Origin: Devosia sp.
Lineage (GTDB): Bacteria; Pseudomonadota; Alphaproteobacteria; Rhizobiales; Devosiaceae
DNA length: 64,000 nucleotides
Direction of reading: 5' to 3'
Assembly: GCA_028290665.1 (NCBI GenBank)
Contig: JAQGJK010000013.1
Location: 54,138-118,137, forward strand
In this document: positions 43,323-52,264 of the stretch, piece after piece
Position numbering within the stretch: position 1 is the first letter of the stretch
Layout of the letters: each line of letters begins with the position of its first letter
Notes under the pieces: model-generated
What the model saw: the letters and a program-made list of their open reading frames with translations, nothing else
Told to the model about the DNA's origin: nothing
The model's database searches: none
Made by a program: the position numbers and the translations under genes

Positions 43323-45208
43323 GCCGGCACCGGCAGGCTCTGCGCCACCAGTTCAGCGATATCGAGCACTTCGGGCCGCTCGCCGACCACGCCTTCGAGC
43401 ATCGCCGTGCATTGCGGACACCCGACCGCAACAATCGCCGCCCCGGTAGCCTTCGCGTCGCCGATCCGGATATCGGGAATGCGCTGCCGGCCCGGAATAT
43501 CGGTCAGCGGCGCCCCGCCACCACCGCCGCAGCAGCGCCCGCGCAGCCCCGAGCGCTCCATTTCGCGCACCTCAATGCCAATCGCCTTCAGCAGATCGCG
43601 CGGCGCATCGATCTCGCCATTGTAGCGGCCGAGATAGCACGGGTCGTGATAAGTCACCGCGCGCCGATCCGGCGTCGGCCCGAGTTGCAACTGCCCGGAT
43701 TTAGCCAGTTGCGCCAGCAGCGTCGAATGATGCAGCACGGCAAAATGCCCGCCCAGCGCCGGATAATCGTTTTTGAGACTGTTCAGCACGTGCGGATCGG
43801 GCGTCACGATGCGCCTGAACTGGAAGCGGGCAAAATTGGCGATGTTGCGCTGCGCCAGCATCTGGAACGTCGCTTCATCGCCCAGCCGCCGCGCCGTATC
43901 GCCGGTGTCGAACTCGCTGTCCCCCAGCACGGCAAAATCGATTTTCGCGGCCTTCAGCGACTTGACCAGTGCCCGCAGCGTCCGCTGGTAACGCGTGTCG
44001 AAAGCGCCCTCACCGACCACCAACAGCACATCGACCAGCGTTCCCGGCTGCGCCTGCTTCACGTCGAGATCGACAGCCCAGTGCTGCCGGGCCGCCACGT
44101 CATGCCCGCCGGTCGTGCCGGTCTCGCGCAGATTGGCCAGCGTTTCGGACGCCGTGCCGGGGAGCTCGCCAGTGGTCAGCGTCAGATTGCGGCGCAAATC
44201 GATAATCGCGTCGACATGCTCGATCAGCATCGGGCACTCCTCGACGCAGGCCCTGCAAGTGGTGCAGGACCACAGCGTTGCCGGCTCGATCAGGAACGGC
44301 ACCACGGCCTTGTCTGGCGCACCGGCATGCTCGCCGATCGGGATGCCGGGATACGGACTGCCGGCAAACTTCGCATCGCTGCCGGAGGCCAGCCCCACCA
44401 CCAGATCCTGGATCAGTTTCTTGGGATTAAGCGGCTGCCCGGCGGCGAACGCCGGACATGCGGCTTCGCACTTGCCGCATTGCACGCAGGCATCGAATGA
44501 CAACAGCTGGTTCCAGCGGAAATCGGCGGGCTTTCCGACACCGAAATCGCCCGCATCGAGGTCGAGCGGACGCAAATCGACCGACCGCCCGGTGAAGCGT
44601 TGCTTCCGCGGATGAAAACCGAGATGCAGCAACCCCGCCACCGCGTGCTTCATCGGCCCACCGGCGCCGATGCCGAGTGCCAGTTCGGCCGAACCGGCGA
44701 TCAGCAACAGCAGCAGCGGCAGGGCCAACATCGTAGTAGTGGCCGAGGGTGGGACGAGCGTCACAAGCATCAGCCCGATCACGCCGGCAGCAAAGCCCGC
44801 CAGCGTAAACGGCAGCCGCGACCATGGCCCCTTCGATAGCCGCGCCGGTGGGTTGCGGCGGCGCGCCCAGATGAAATAACTGCCGACCAACATCACCGCC
44901 GCAGCGGCCAGCGTCAGCCAGTCGAGCCATGGCTGATATAGCGCCAGCCCATAGTTGATCGCCACCAGTGCCAGCGCCGCCAGCGCCCCGCCGGCCACGG
45001 CCATGTGGGTGTTGGCGATATAGCTGTCACGCGCCACGACGTGATGGATATCAACCAGATAGCGCCGTGGAATCGCCAGCAATCCGCCCCAATCGACCGG
45101 CGCATCGCGCCCATTGCGCCACAGCCGGATCCGCCGGATCAAGCCGACCGCCAGCGTGGCGACTGCCACCCAGAACACGATTGTGATGGCGATCTGGACC
45201 CACTGCAC
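43319..45208 (-). CDS. dgcB: Dimethylglycine catabolism membrane Fe-S protein
   Basis: A 629-residue membrane protein. About five helices occupy residues 1-180. Two 4Fe-4S motifs follow (CVQCGKCEAACPAF and CTTCRACVEECPML). Two CCG-type domains make up the C-terminal part, with YHDPCYLGRYNG and SGLRGRCCGGGGG, as in heterodisulfide reductase D-type proteins. It lies 3 bases after dgcA and overlaps etfA. It probably links the DgcA/ETF electron flow to the quinone pool. Confidence 0.92.
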   Translation of the reverse strand: MQWVQIAITIVFWVAVATLAVGLIRRIRLWRNGRDAPVDWGGLLAIPRRYLVDIHHVVARDSYIANTHMAVAGGALAALALVAINYGLALYQPWLDWLTLAAAAVMLVGSYFIWARRRNPPARLSKGPWSRLPFTLAGFAAGVIGLMLVTLVPPSATTTMLALPLLLLLIAGSAELALGIGAGGPMKHAVAGLLHLGFHPRKQRFTGRSVDLRPLDLDAGDFGVGKPADFRWNQLLSFDACVQCGKCEAACPAFAAGQPLNPKKLIQDLVVGLASGSDAKFAGSPYPGIPIGEHAGAPDKAVVPFLIEPATLWSCTTCRACVEECPMLIEHVDAIIDLRRNLTLTTGELPGTASETLANLRETGTTGGHDVAARQHWAVDLDVKQAQPGTLVDVLLVVGEGAFDTRYQRTLRALVKSLKAAKIDFAVLGDSEFDTGDTARRLGDEATFQMLAQRNIANFARFQFRRIVTPDPHVLNSLKNDYPALGGHFAVLHHSTLLAQLAKSGQLQLGPTPDRRAVTYHDPCYLGRYNGEIDAPRDLLKAIGIEVREMERSGLRGRCCGGGGGAPLTDIPGRQRIPDIRIGDAKATGAAIVAVGCPQCTAMLEGVVGERPEVLDIAELVAQSLPVPA

Positions 45209-45211
45209 CGC

Positions 45212-47278
45212 TCAGAAATCCTTGCACAGCCGCAGCGCGTCATAGATGGCGCCGTGGATATTGTGCTGGGAAATGCAGTCGCCGACCCGATACAGCAGGA
45301 ATTTGTCGCCCGACAAGTCCTCGCTCAGCGCCGGCTGCGGCTCGGCTGCGAATAGGGTCGCATTATCGGTCTGGCCGAAATTGACCGATCTTTCCTTGAG
45401 GTCCCAATAGAGCCCGTCATTGGGCAGGATGCCGTTTTCGATCACCACCTGATCGACCGAACGCTCTTCCAAGCCTTCGGTATATTCGTTGCGGATCACC
45501 GCGATCAGCTTGTTGCCCTCGCGATAGACCCGGTCGAGCCAATAGTTCGGCGTCATCACCACGTCGAGCGCGTAGAGTCGCCGATAAAAGATCGGGAACG
45601 TGGTGCCGCCCACATCATCGGCCACCTTCACATCCGGCGTGACGATCTCGACCGTGCTGCCGCGCGTGGCGAGAAAATCCGCCGTTCCCGAACCGGTATG
45701 CGCACTCATCACATCATAGACGAGGACGTTTTTGCCCGGCTCGGCTTTGCCAGACAGGATGTCCCAGGAACTGACGGAGAGACCCTCCTCAAACCCCCAG
45801 CCGGGCACTTGTCCCATATTGGAACTGCCGCCAGTCGCCAGCACGACGATGTCCGGCTGCTCGCCGAGAATCATCTCAGGCGTAGCTTCGCGGCCCATGC
45901 GGCGATCGACGCCCAGGCGTCTCGTCTCCATATCGAACCAGCGCACGATGCCGGCCATCTGCTCGCGCTGCGGCGCCTTGGCGGCGAGATTGATCTGGCC
46001 CCCAACGGCATCGCCCCTCTCGAACAGCACCACGTCATGCCCACGCGAACGGGCAACGCGCGCGGCTTCGAGCCCCCCCGGACCCCCACCAACCACCACA
46101 ACCTTGCGCCTGGGTCCGGTCGACTTGGTGATGATATGCGGCATGGTTGCTTCGCGCGACGTCGCGGCGTTCTGCACGCACAGCACGTCGAGGCCATTAT
46201 ACTGCCGGTCGATGCAGTAGTTCGCCCCGACGCACTGCTTGATCTCGTCCTCGCGCCCATCACGAATTTTTTCGACCATATATGGATCGGCGATCTGCGC
46301 CCGGGTCATGCCGACGAGGTCGATCATCCCCGCCGCCAGCAGCCGCTCGGCCTGCCCCGCATCGCGGATCGACTGCGCGTGCATCACCGGAATATCGACC
46401 ACCGACTTGATCCCGGCAGCCAGATGCACGAACGGCTCAGGCGGCAGCGCCATCGGCGGCATGCAATTGGCCAATGTATTGTGGGTATCGGCGCCGGAGC
46501 CGACGACGCTGATATAGTCGACCAGCCTCGTCTCACCCATCGCATGGGCGATTTCCTTCAGCGTCTCGTGATCGAGCCCGTCCTCGTGGAATTCATCGCC
46601 GCACATGCGAAGGCCAACGACGAAATCCGGGCCTACCGCTTCGCGCACTTCGCTCAGCACTTCGCGCCCGAACCGCATGCGGTTTTCGAGGCTCCCGCCC
46701 CACTCGTCGGTTCTAAAGTTGGAACGCGGGCTCCAGAACTGGTCGATCAGATGCTGATGCGCCGCCGAGATTTCGATGCCATCCATGCCGGCGGCCTTGA
46801 CCCGCCTGGCGGCGACGCCGAAATCCTTGATGATGCGCTTGATTTCCTCGATCTCGATGATCTTGGCATTGCCGCGATGCACCGGCTCGCGGATGCCCGA
46901 CGGCGTCATCAGATGCGGCCAGTTTTCGCCGTGAAAGGCGTTGCGGCGGCCCATATGCGTCGCCTGGATCATGATCTTGGCGCCATGCCTGTGCATGGTT
47001 TCGGAAAGGCGCGCGAGCGGATCGATGATCCGGTCGTTGCTGAGATTGACTGATTTCCACCAGCCCTGCGGGCTATCGATGGACACCGGGCTCGACCCGC
47101 CGCAGATGGCCAACCCCACGCCGCCCTTGGCCTTTTCCTCGTAGTACCGGATGTAGCGATCCCCCGGCAGGCCACCCGGCTCGGCATAAACCTCGGCATG
47201 CGCCGTCGAAACGACGCGGTTGCGCAAGGTCAGCTTGTTGAGCGTAATGGGGGCCATCAAATGGGGATAAGACGCCAT
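45212..47278 (-). CDS. dgcA: Dimethylglycine demethylase, flavin/Fe-S oxidoreductase
   Basis: A 688-residue enzyme of the trimethylamine dehydrogenase family, started at the ATG at 47278 (MASYPHLMAPITLNKLTLRN), which overlaps the previous stop (TGATG). An Old-Yellow-type TIM barrel fills residues 1-340. A 4Fe-4S loop follows (CVGANYC, then Cys367), and a FAD/NAD-binding domain starts at KVVVVGGGPGGLEAARVARS. It removes one methyl group from dimethylglycine, giving sarcosine and formaldehyde. The middle cysteine of the usual CxxCxxC loop is Ala352 here. Confidence 0.92.
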   Translation of the reverse strand: MASYPHLMAPITLNKLTLRNRVVSTAHAEVYAEPGGLPGDRYIRYYEEKAKGGVGLAICGGSSPVSIDSPQGWWKSVNLSNDRIIDPLARLSETMHRHGAKIMIQATHMGRRNAFHGENWPHLMTPSGIREPVHRGNAKIIEIEEIKRIIKDFGVAARRVKAAGMDGIEISAAHQHLIDQFWSPRSNFRTDEWGGSLENRMRFGREVLSEVREAVGPDFVVGLRMCGDEFHEDGLDHETLKEIAHAMGETRLVDYISVVGSGADTHNTLANCMPPMALPPEPFVHLAAGIKSVVDIPVMHAQSIRDAGQAERLLAAGMIDLVGMTRAQIADPYMVEKIRDGREDEIKQCVGANYCIDRQYNGLDVLCVQNAATSREATMPHIITKSTGPRRKVVVVGGGPGGLEAARVARSRGHDVVLFERGDAVGGQINLAAKAPQREQMAGIVRWFDMETRRLGVDRRMGREATPEMILGEQPDIVVLATGGSSNMGQVPGWGFEEGLSVSSWDILSGKAEPGKNVLVYDVMSAHTGSGTADFLATRGSTVEIVTPDVKVADDVGGTTFPIFYRRLYALDVVMTPNYWLDRVYREGNKLIAVIRNEYTEGLEERSVDQVVIENGILPNDGLYWDLKERSVNFGQTDNATLFAAEPQPALSEDLSGDKFLLYRVGDCISQHNIHGAIYDALRLCKDF

Positions 47279-47796
47279 CAAGCCGCCTTGACGCTGAACA
47301 CGCAGTGCTCGAAGCCCTCGGCCGCGCACTGGGTTTCACGGCTGACGGTCGCGTAGGAATGCCCGGTGTCCTTGCCGACCCAATCCATCGCTCCGGCGAA
47401 CCAGCCCTCGAACATGTAGCACAGCTTCCCCGACACGCCCGGCTGCTGCAGCACGAAGCTCGAATGCCTGAGCGCGATTTCGGCCACGCCGGTTTCCGGA
47501 TCAGCCGAGACAAAGCTGAATAGCCCCCAGCCGCGCTGCGACAGGCGCTTCAGATAATGCTCGAACACCGGCAGGCCCTTGAGCCCATGCGTGGCAGACT
47601 CTTTTTCGCACCAGAAGTAAGCCGACTTGTAACCGGCCGGATAGAGGATTTCCGAATACTTCTCCCGCCCCAGCGCCGCTTCCACCGCGATGTGGTTGTT
47701 GGTGAAAAAGTGCCGCGGCACATACAGCATGGGCAGGCCGTCGGTGGTCCACACACCCGTCTCGTCATCGACCTCGATCGGCAGTTGCGGCTGCAT
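47278..47796 (-). CDS. V4R-like/DUF5943 protein of the glycine betaine cluster
   Basis: A 172-residue soluble protein; the ATG at 47796 (MQPQLPIEVDDETGVWTTDG) overlaps the previous stop (TGATG). The C-terminal QCAAEGFEHCVFSV resembles the cysteine-containing end of V4R (4-vinyl-reductase, small-molecule-binding) domains. Homologues sit next to the dipeptidase-like gene and dgcA in Pseudomonas (PA5397 position). Its biochemical role is unknown; ligand sensing or assisting dimethylglycine demethylase is speculation. Confidence 0.8.
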   Translation of the reverse strand: MQPQLPIEVDDETGVWTTDGLPMLYVPRHFFTNNHIAVEAALGREKYSEILYPAGYKSAYFWCEKESATHGLKGLPVFEHYLKRLSQRGWGLFSFVSADPETGVAEIALRHSSFVLQQPGVSGKLCYMFEGWFAGAMDWVGKDTGHSYATVSRETQCAAEGFEHCVFSVKAA

Positions 47797-48767
47797 CAGG
47801 CGCCCCACACGGTCTTGAAGGTGCGCAGCCAGTTGCCGCCGATGGTCTTCTGAATCTTCTCGACACCCCACCCGGCCGCTTCCATCGCCGCGGTCAGGTT
47901 CGGCCAATCGCCAATTCTGCGCATGCCCTCGGGGTTCTGCACGGTGCCGAAATCCGTCAGGCGGCGATGGCGGCCCTTGTCGTGGGTGATCCAGTCGAAA
48001 AACGGCCGCTCATACCCCTGCGTGAAATCGGTGCCGACACCGACATTGTCCCACCCGACTATATTGCCGATGTAATCCAGCGCCTCGACGTAATCGACCA
48101 CCGTCGCCTCGGTGCCGCGCTTGAGAAACGGCGGGAACATGGTGACCCCGACAAAGCCGCCATGATCGGCGATGAATTTGAGCTGCGCATCGGTTTTGTT
48201 GCGCGGATGTTCCTTCAACCCCATCGGCAGGCAGTGCGAATAAGTCACCGGCTGCTTGGACGCGAGGATGGTCTCCTCGGAAGTCTTGGGCCCGACATGG
48301 CTGAGATCGACCAGGATGCCGACCCGGTTCATCTCCGCCACCACTTCATGGCCATAGCCCGACAACCCGCCGTCCCGCTCGTAGCAGCCGGTGCCGATCA
48401 GATTCTGCGTGTTGTAGCAAAGCTGCACCACCCGCACGCCCATGTCGGCGAAGGCTTCGATATAGCCGAGGTTATCCTCGAACGCGGCGGCGTTCTGGAA
48501 ACCGAGGATGATGCCGGTCTTGCCATCGGCCTTGGCCTGCTCGATGTCGGCCGTGCTGCGGATCAGTGTCAGAATATCGGCATTGTCGCGGATCGCCTGT
48601 TTCATCGTGGCGATATTGTCGACTGTGGCCTGAAAACCCTCCCACACCGACACCGTGCAATTGGCGGCCGAAATGCCGCCCTTGCGCATGTCCTCGAACA
48701 CCGAGCGATCCCATTTGGAGATGATCAGGCCGTCGATGACCAGGCTTTGGCTGTGCAGCGTGCTCAA
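47796..48767 (-). CDS. Membrane dipeptidase (peptidase M19) homologue with altered metal site
   Basis: A 323-residue protein of the renal dipeptidase fold, with a TTG start at 48767. His157 (LVDLSHVG), His178 (TYSHC), the Arg in HPRNKTD and the Asp in VGVGTDF are conserved. The first metal motif DGHxD reads DGLII (residues 12-16), the bridging Glu is Gln91 (GFQN), and the His of the HN motif is Tyr118. Three or four key residues are thus gone, so normal zinc dipeptidase activity is doubtful. Homologues occupy the same place in glycine betaine clusters (PA5396 position), so it is a pathway protein of unknown function. Confidence 0.85.
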   Translation of the reverse strand: MSTLHSQSLVIDGLIISKWDRSVFEDMRKGGISAANCTVSVWEGFQATVDNIATMKQAIRDNADILTLIRSTADIEQAKADGKTGIILGFQNAAAFEDNLGYIEAFADMGVRVVQLCYNTQNLIGTGCYERDGGLSGYGHEVVAEMNRVGILVDLSHVGPKTSEETILASKQPVTYSHCLPMGLKEHPRNKTDAQLKFIADHGGFVGVTMFPPFLKRGTEATVVDYVEALDYIGNIVGWDNVGVGTDFTQGYERPFFDWITHDKGRHRRLTDFGTVQNPEGMRRIGDWPNLTAAMEAAGWGVEKIQKTIGGNWLRTFKTVWGA

Positions 48768-48795
48768 GACTTTTCCCCGTGGCTGAAAATAACGA

Positions 48796-49911
48796 TCATC
48801 GCTCGATGACGAGGTCGCTGGTGGGTTTGGAACAGCACAGCAGCACCATGCCGGCGTCGATTTCGCGCTGCCTGATGCCGCCCTGATGCGTCATGGTGAC
48901 GGTGCCCGATAGCTTTTTGGATTTGCAGGTGCCGCACAACCCCTGCGTACAGGATGATGGCAACCGCATCCCGGCGCGCTTGGCCGCTTCGAGCACGAAC
49001 ATGGTTTCCGGCACGTCGATCGACCGGCGCGTCTTGGTGAACTCGACGCGGAAAGTTTTCACCGGAACTTCGAGGTCTTGCATAGCCTCGGCGACCAGCA
49101 CTTCGGCCTGCTCGGCCCGGTTCAGTTCGGCGAAGTCGAAGCTTTCCTCATGGTACCGCCGCATGTCGAAACCAGCGGCCTCAAGCATGGCGCACACCGC
49201 GACCATATAAGGCGCCGGACCGCAGACGAAGATTTCCCGCGTGAGGAAATCGGGCGCGATCAGACTCAGCATCGGCGTCGACAGCCGGCCACGGAAACCG
49301 TTCGACGGCGCCTGCGGCGTGACGGCCTCGACGACCGGGGCAAACTGGAAATTGGCGTTAAGCCGCGCCATCAGTTCCAGTTCGTCGCGGAAAATGATGT
49401 CGGCTGAGGTTCTGGCGCTTTGCACGAAGACGATGTCTTTCGCATCGGCAAGGTCATGGAAAGTCCGCGCCATCGACATCATCGGGGTGATGCCGCTACC
49501 GCCCGACAGTAGCAGATAGCGCGGCGCCGGATGGGCAAAGCACGAAAAGCTCCCCATCGGCCCCAACGCCTTGAGCCGCATTCCGGGCCGCATGGTATCG
49601 TGCAGCCAGTTGGACACCGGCCCGTTGGGCACCCGCTTGACCGTCAGGGCGATGGCGTCCGGCCGGGTCGGCGACGCCGAAATGGTATAGCAGCGGTGGA
49701 TAGTCTCGCCGCCGATCTCGAAACTGTAGGTCATGAACTGACCCGGCTGGTAGCTGAACCGGCGCGGGCTCGCGGCCTTCAGCACGAACGTTTTGACGTC
49801 GTGCGTCTCCTCGCGGACCGCTTCGCACACAAGGATTTCGTCGGCATCCGGATCCCACTGCAGCGTCGGCAGCTGCAGTTTCGGCGCCTCCGCGTCGGTC
49901 ATTGCGCTCAT
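48796..49911 (-). CDS. gbcB: Glycine betaine demethylase reductase subunit
   Basis: A 371-residue flavin reductase. The FAD domain has RRFSYQPGQFMTYSFEIGG and HRCYTISASPTRP. The NAD domain has LLLSGGSGITPMMSMART, and the C-terminal 2Fe-2S domain has SSCTQGLCGTCKSK plus a later LLCCSKP. It passes electrons from NAD(P)H to the Rieske oxygenase GbcA. It lies 7 bases after gbcA. Confidence 0.93.
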   Translation of the reverse strand: MSAMTDAEAPKLQLPTLQWDPDADEILVCEAVREETHDVKTFVLKAASPRRFSYQPGQFMTYSFEIGGETIHRCYTISASPTRPDAIALTVKRVPNGPVSNWLHDTMRPGMRLKALGPMGSFSCFAHPAPRYLLLSGGSGITPMMSMARTFHDLADAKDIVFVQSARTSADIIFRDELELMARLNANFQFAPVVEAVTPQAPSNGFRGRLSTPMLSLIAPDFLTREIFVCGPAPYMVAVCAMLEAAGFDMRRYHEESFDFAELNRAEQAEVLVAEAMQDLEVPVKTFRVEFTKTRRSIDVPETMFVLEAAKRAGMRLPSSCTQGLCGTCKSKKLSGTVTMTHQGGIRQREIDAGMVLLCCSKPTSDLVIER

Positions 49912-49918
49912 CGGGCGT

Positions 49919-51175
49919 TCACAGGCCCAACTGCTCGGTCATGCGGCCGATGTACCAGCGCTGGAATTTCTCTACCAGCATCTCGGTATTGGGCGAATAG
50001 GGCCCAGGCTCATAGGCCGGGTTTTCGGCGCCGCGCTGGCACATCCCGACCAGCGCCGAATCCTGCGCATTGGTCGCCGTCCACACCTCGATGAGGTTGG
50101 CGAGATCATAGTCGACCCCCTCGACGGCATCCTTGTTGACCAGCCATTTGGTCCGCACCAGCGTCCGCCCCGCATCGAGCGGCAGCGCCGAAAAGGTGAC
50201 GATGTGATCGCCCAAAAAATGATGCCACGAATTGGGCTGGGTCCAGAAACTCAGGCCCCCGAGCTTGGCGTTGGTGAAAGCGCCGAGCGGCAACCGGCAG
50301 GCGGCGCGGGTGTCCATCGTGTGCGATTCACCATCACCATCGAGTGGCAGCCGCTCGGTGCGGAAGCCGGTGACCCGCGTGTCGAGTTCCTCGATTTCGC
50401 GCGACGGCAGCCCCATCGCCTCCCACTCGGCATGGGAAGTCAGCCGCAGCGCCTCATAGCGCCGGGCATTTTCGAGGTCGATCGGATCGAGCTCCTCGGG
50501 CGAAAACCCGAAGCCATAGGCGAACAGCGGCACCGTCAGTTCGGGATGGTTGGCATCGCAGTGATAACACTCGCGATTATTCTCGATGGTCAGCTTCCAG
50601 TTGCCCGGCTCGATCAGATCGCTCTGATAGGCGATCTTGGTATCGCGCACCTTGTGCGGCGCGATATATGGCCCCATCCGCGCCGCCATCTCGTCGAAAT
50701 CGGCTGGTGGCGCATCCGACAGGCAGACGAACAGCAGGCCTTCGAGCGAGCGCAGATTGACCGGCTTCAGCCCCTTGCAGGATTTGTCGAACTCCGGACC
50801 CATATGCGGGGCGTGGATCAGCGAGCCGGTCAGATCATAGGTCCACGAATGGTAGCGGCACACCAGATTGCCGACGGTCGATTTTTCCTCGTCGATCAGC
50901 CGTGCGCCCCGGTGCCGGCAGACATTGTGGAACGCTTTGACGGCATTATCATCGTCGCGGACGATCAGGATCGACGCCTTGCCGATATCGACGGTCATCA
51001 CGTCGCCGGGCTCGGCCACGTCAGGCTCGACGCCGACATAAATCCAGTGCTGCGAAAAGATCAGTTCCATGTCCGCCGCGAAAATCTCGGGCGACGTGTA
51101 AAATGGCGCGTCGAGGCTATGGCCGGGACGGCGGCCATGCACAAGGCGAGCCAGCAGCGGAGCGGTGTCGAGCAT
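49919..51175 (-). CDS. gbcA: Glycine betaine demethylase, Rieske oxygenase subunit
   Basis: A 418-residue oxygenase. The ATG at 51175 is chosen for its GGAGAG site; an in-frame start at 51199 is possible. The Rieske cluster ligands are Cys86, His88, Cys106 and His109 (CRHRGARL ... CRYHSWTY). The mononuclear iron site is NNRECYHCDANHPELT with His205 and His210. It oxidatively demethylates glycine betaine to dimethylglycine and formaldehyde. First gene of the long operon running down to soxG. Confidence 0.94.
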   Translation of the reverse strand: MLDTAPLLARLVHGRRPGHSLDAPFYTSPEIFAADMELIFSQHWIYVGVEPDVAEPGDVMTVDIGKASILIVRDDDNAVKAFHNVCRHRGARLIDEEKSTVGNLVCRYHSWTYDLTGSLIHAPHMGPEFDKSCKGLKPVNLRSLEGLLFVCLSDAPPADFDEMAARMGPYIAPHKVRDTKIAYQSDLIEPGNWKLTIENNRECYHCDANHPELTVPLFAYGFGFSPEELDPIDLENARRYEALRLTSHAEWEAMGLPSREIEELDTRVTGFRTERLPLDGDGESHTMDTRAACRLPLGAFTNAKLGGLSFWTQPNSWHHFLGDHIVTFSALPLDAGRTLVRTKWLVNKDAVEGVDYDLANLIEVWTATNAQDSALVGMCQRGAENPAYEPGPYSPNTEMLVEKFQRWYIGRMTEQLGL

Positions 51176-51177
51176 GC

Positions 51178-51197
51178 GTCTCTCCATCAACAGAGAC
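51178..51197 (-). promoter_or_regulatory. Hairpin that can mask the gbcA ribosome binding site
   Basis: GTCTCT (51192-51197) and AGAGAC (51178-51183) pair on the minus strand around an 8-base loop. Most of the GGAGAG site of gbcA (51180-51185) lies in the 3' arm and loop edge. The hairpin could lower gbcA translation unless melted. The 6-bp stem makes this only a candidate. Confidence 0.3.
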
Positions 51198-51307
51198 ACG
51201 AGGCGAGCGACCTCGATTGACCGTCACTGTCGGCGGCTTTCACGCCGCTGTCTTGAACTGAGGCGACAAACGCTTTAGCTTTTCCGACATTGTTTTGGAA
51301 GGTCGCC

Positions 51308-52264
51308 ATGGACACCGAGCCGCAACGCATCGCCTTCATGCTGACCGAGCAGTTCTCGATGATCGCCTTCACGGCCGCCATCGAGCCGCTGCGGCTCGCC
51401 AACCGGGCAGCCGGAGCGACGCTCTACGCATGGCAGCTGTATTCCGCCGACGGGATCAGCGCCGAGGCTTCAAACGGGGTCCGGGTCAACGTCGACCTTG
51501 CCTTCGGTAAGGCCCGGAGCATCGACGCAGTCGTGGTTTGCTCCGGTGTTGACGTGCAGACATTCGATCATCGCACGCTGGCGGCGGTGCTCCGACGACT
51601 GACCAAGTTCGGCGCGGCGGCGGGGGCGGTCTGCACTGGCGCCTATGTGCTAGCCAAGGCCGGGCTGCTCGACGGCTATCGGTCCACCATCCACTGGGAA
51701 AACCGCCCCGGGATGCAGGCGGATTTCCCGGAACTCGAAATCGTCGAGGATTTGTTCGAAATCGACCGCGATCGCTTCACCTGCGCCGGTGGCGTCGCTG
51801 CCGCCGACATGATGCTGTCGCTGATCCGGCGCGACCATGGCCCGGCGATTGCCGCTGCCGTCACCGATCAGTTGATCCATCACCGCATCCGTGAAGCGAG
51901 CGAACGGCAGCGCATCGAATTGCGTACCCGGCTCGGCATTGCCGATCCCAAGCTGCGCAAAGTGGTGGCGCTGATGCAGCGCTCGCTTGAACGCCCGCTG
52001 ACAATGCCCGACCTGGCCGCCAGCGTTGCCATCTCCACCCGCCAGCTCGAGCGGCTGTTCTGGACCCATCTCGGCTATCCCCCGAGCCGGCATTACCTCA
52101 AGCTCAGGCTTGAACATGCGTCTCAGCTATTGCGCCAGACGACAATGCCGATCCTCGAAATCGCCATGGCCAGCGGTTTCAACTCGGCGTCGTATTTTTC
52201 ACAAAGTTATGGCGAGTATTTTGGCAATAGCCCGACCACGGAGCGCAAAGCAGCCGCAGCTTAG
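51308..52264 (+). CDS. gbdR: GlxA/AraC-family regulator, GbdR-like
   Basis: A 318-residue regulator with the ATG at 51308 after GGAAGG. The N-terminal DJ-1/PfpI-like domain has AAAGAVCTGAYVLAKAGLLD. The C-terminal AraC DNA-binding domain has two helix-turn-helix units (MPDLAASVAISTRQLERLFW, then ILEIAMASGFNSASYFSQSY). It is divergent from gbcA across 132 bases. GbdR-type proteins activate betaine and dimethylglycine catabolic genes in response to glycine betaine or dimethylglycine, which fits the neighbouring operon. Confidence 0.85.
   Translation: MDTEPQRIAFMLTEQFSMIAFTAAIEPLRLANRAAGATLYAWQLYSADGISAEASNGVRVNVDLAFGKARSIDAVVVCSGVDVQTFDHRTLAAVLRRLTKFGAAAGAVCTGAYVLAKAGLLDGYRSTIHWENRPGMQADFPELEIVEDLFEIDRDRFTCAGGVAAADMMLSLIRRDHGPAIAAAVTDQLIHHRIREASERQRIELRTRLGIADPKLRKVVALMQRSLERPLTMPDLAASVAISTRQLERLFWTHLGYPPSRHYLKLRLEHASQLLRQTTMPILEIAMASGFNSASYFSQSYGEYFGNSPTTERKAAAA

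Noticed and set aside
51187..51402. Minus-strand open frame over the gbdR-like start
   Set aside because: It overlaps the clear regulator start and has no recognisable domain or good ribosome site.
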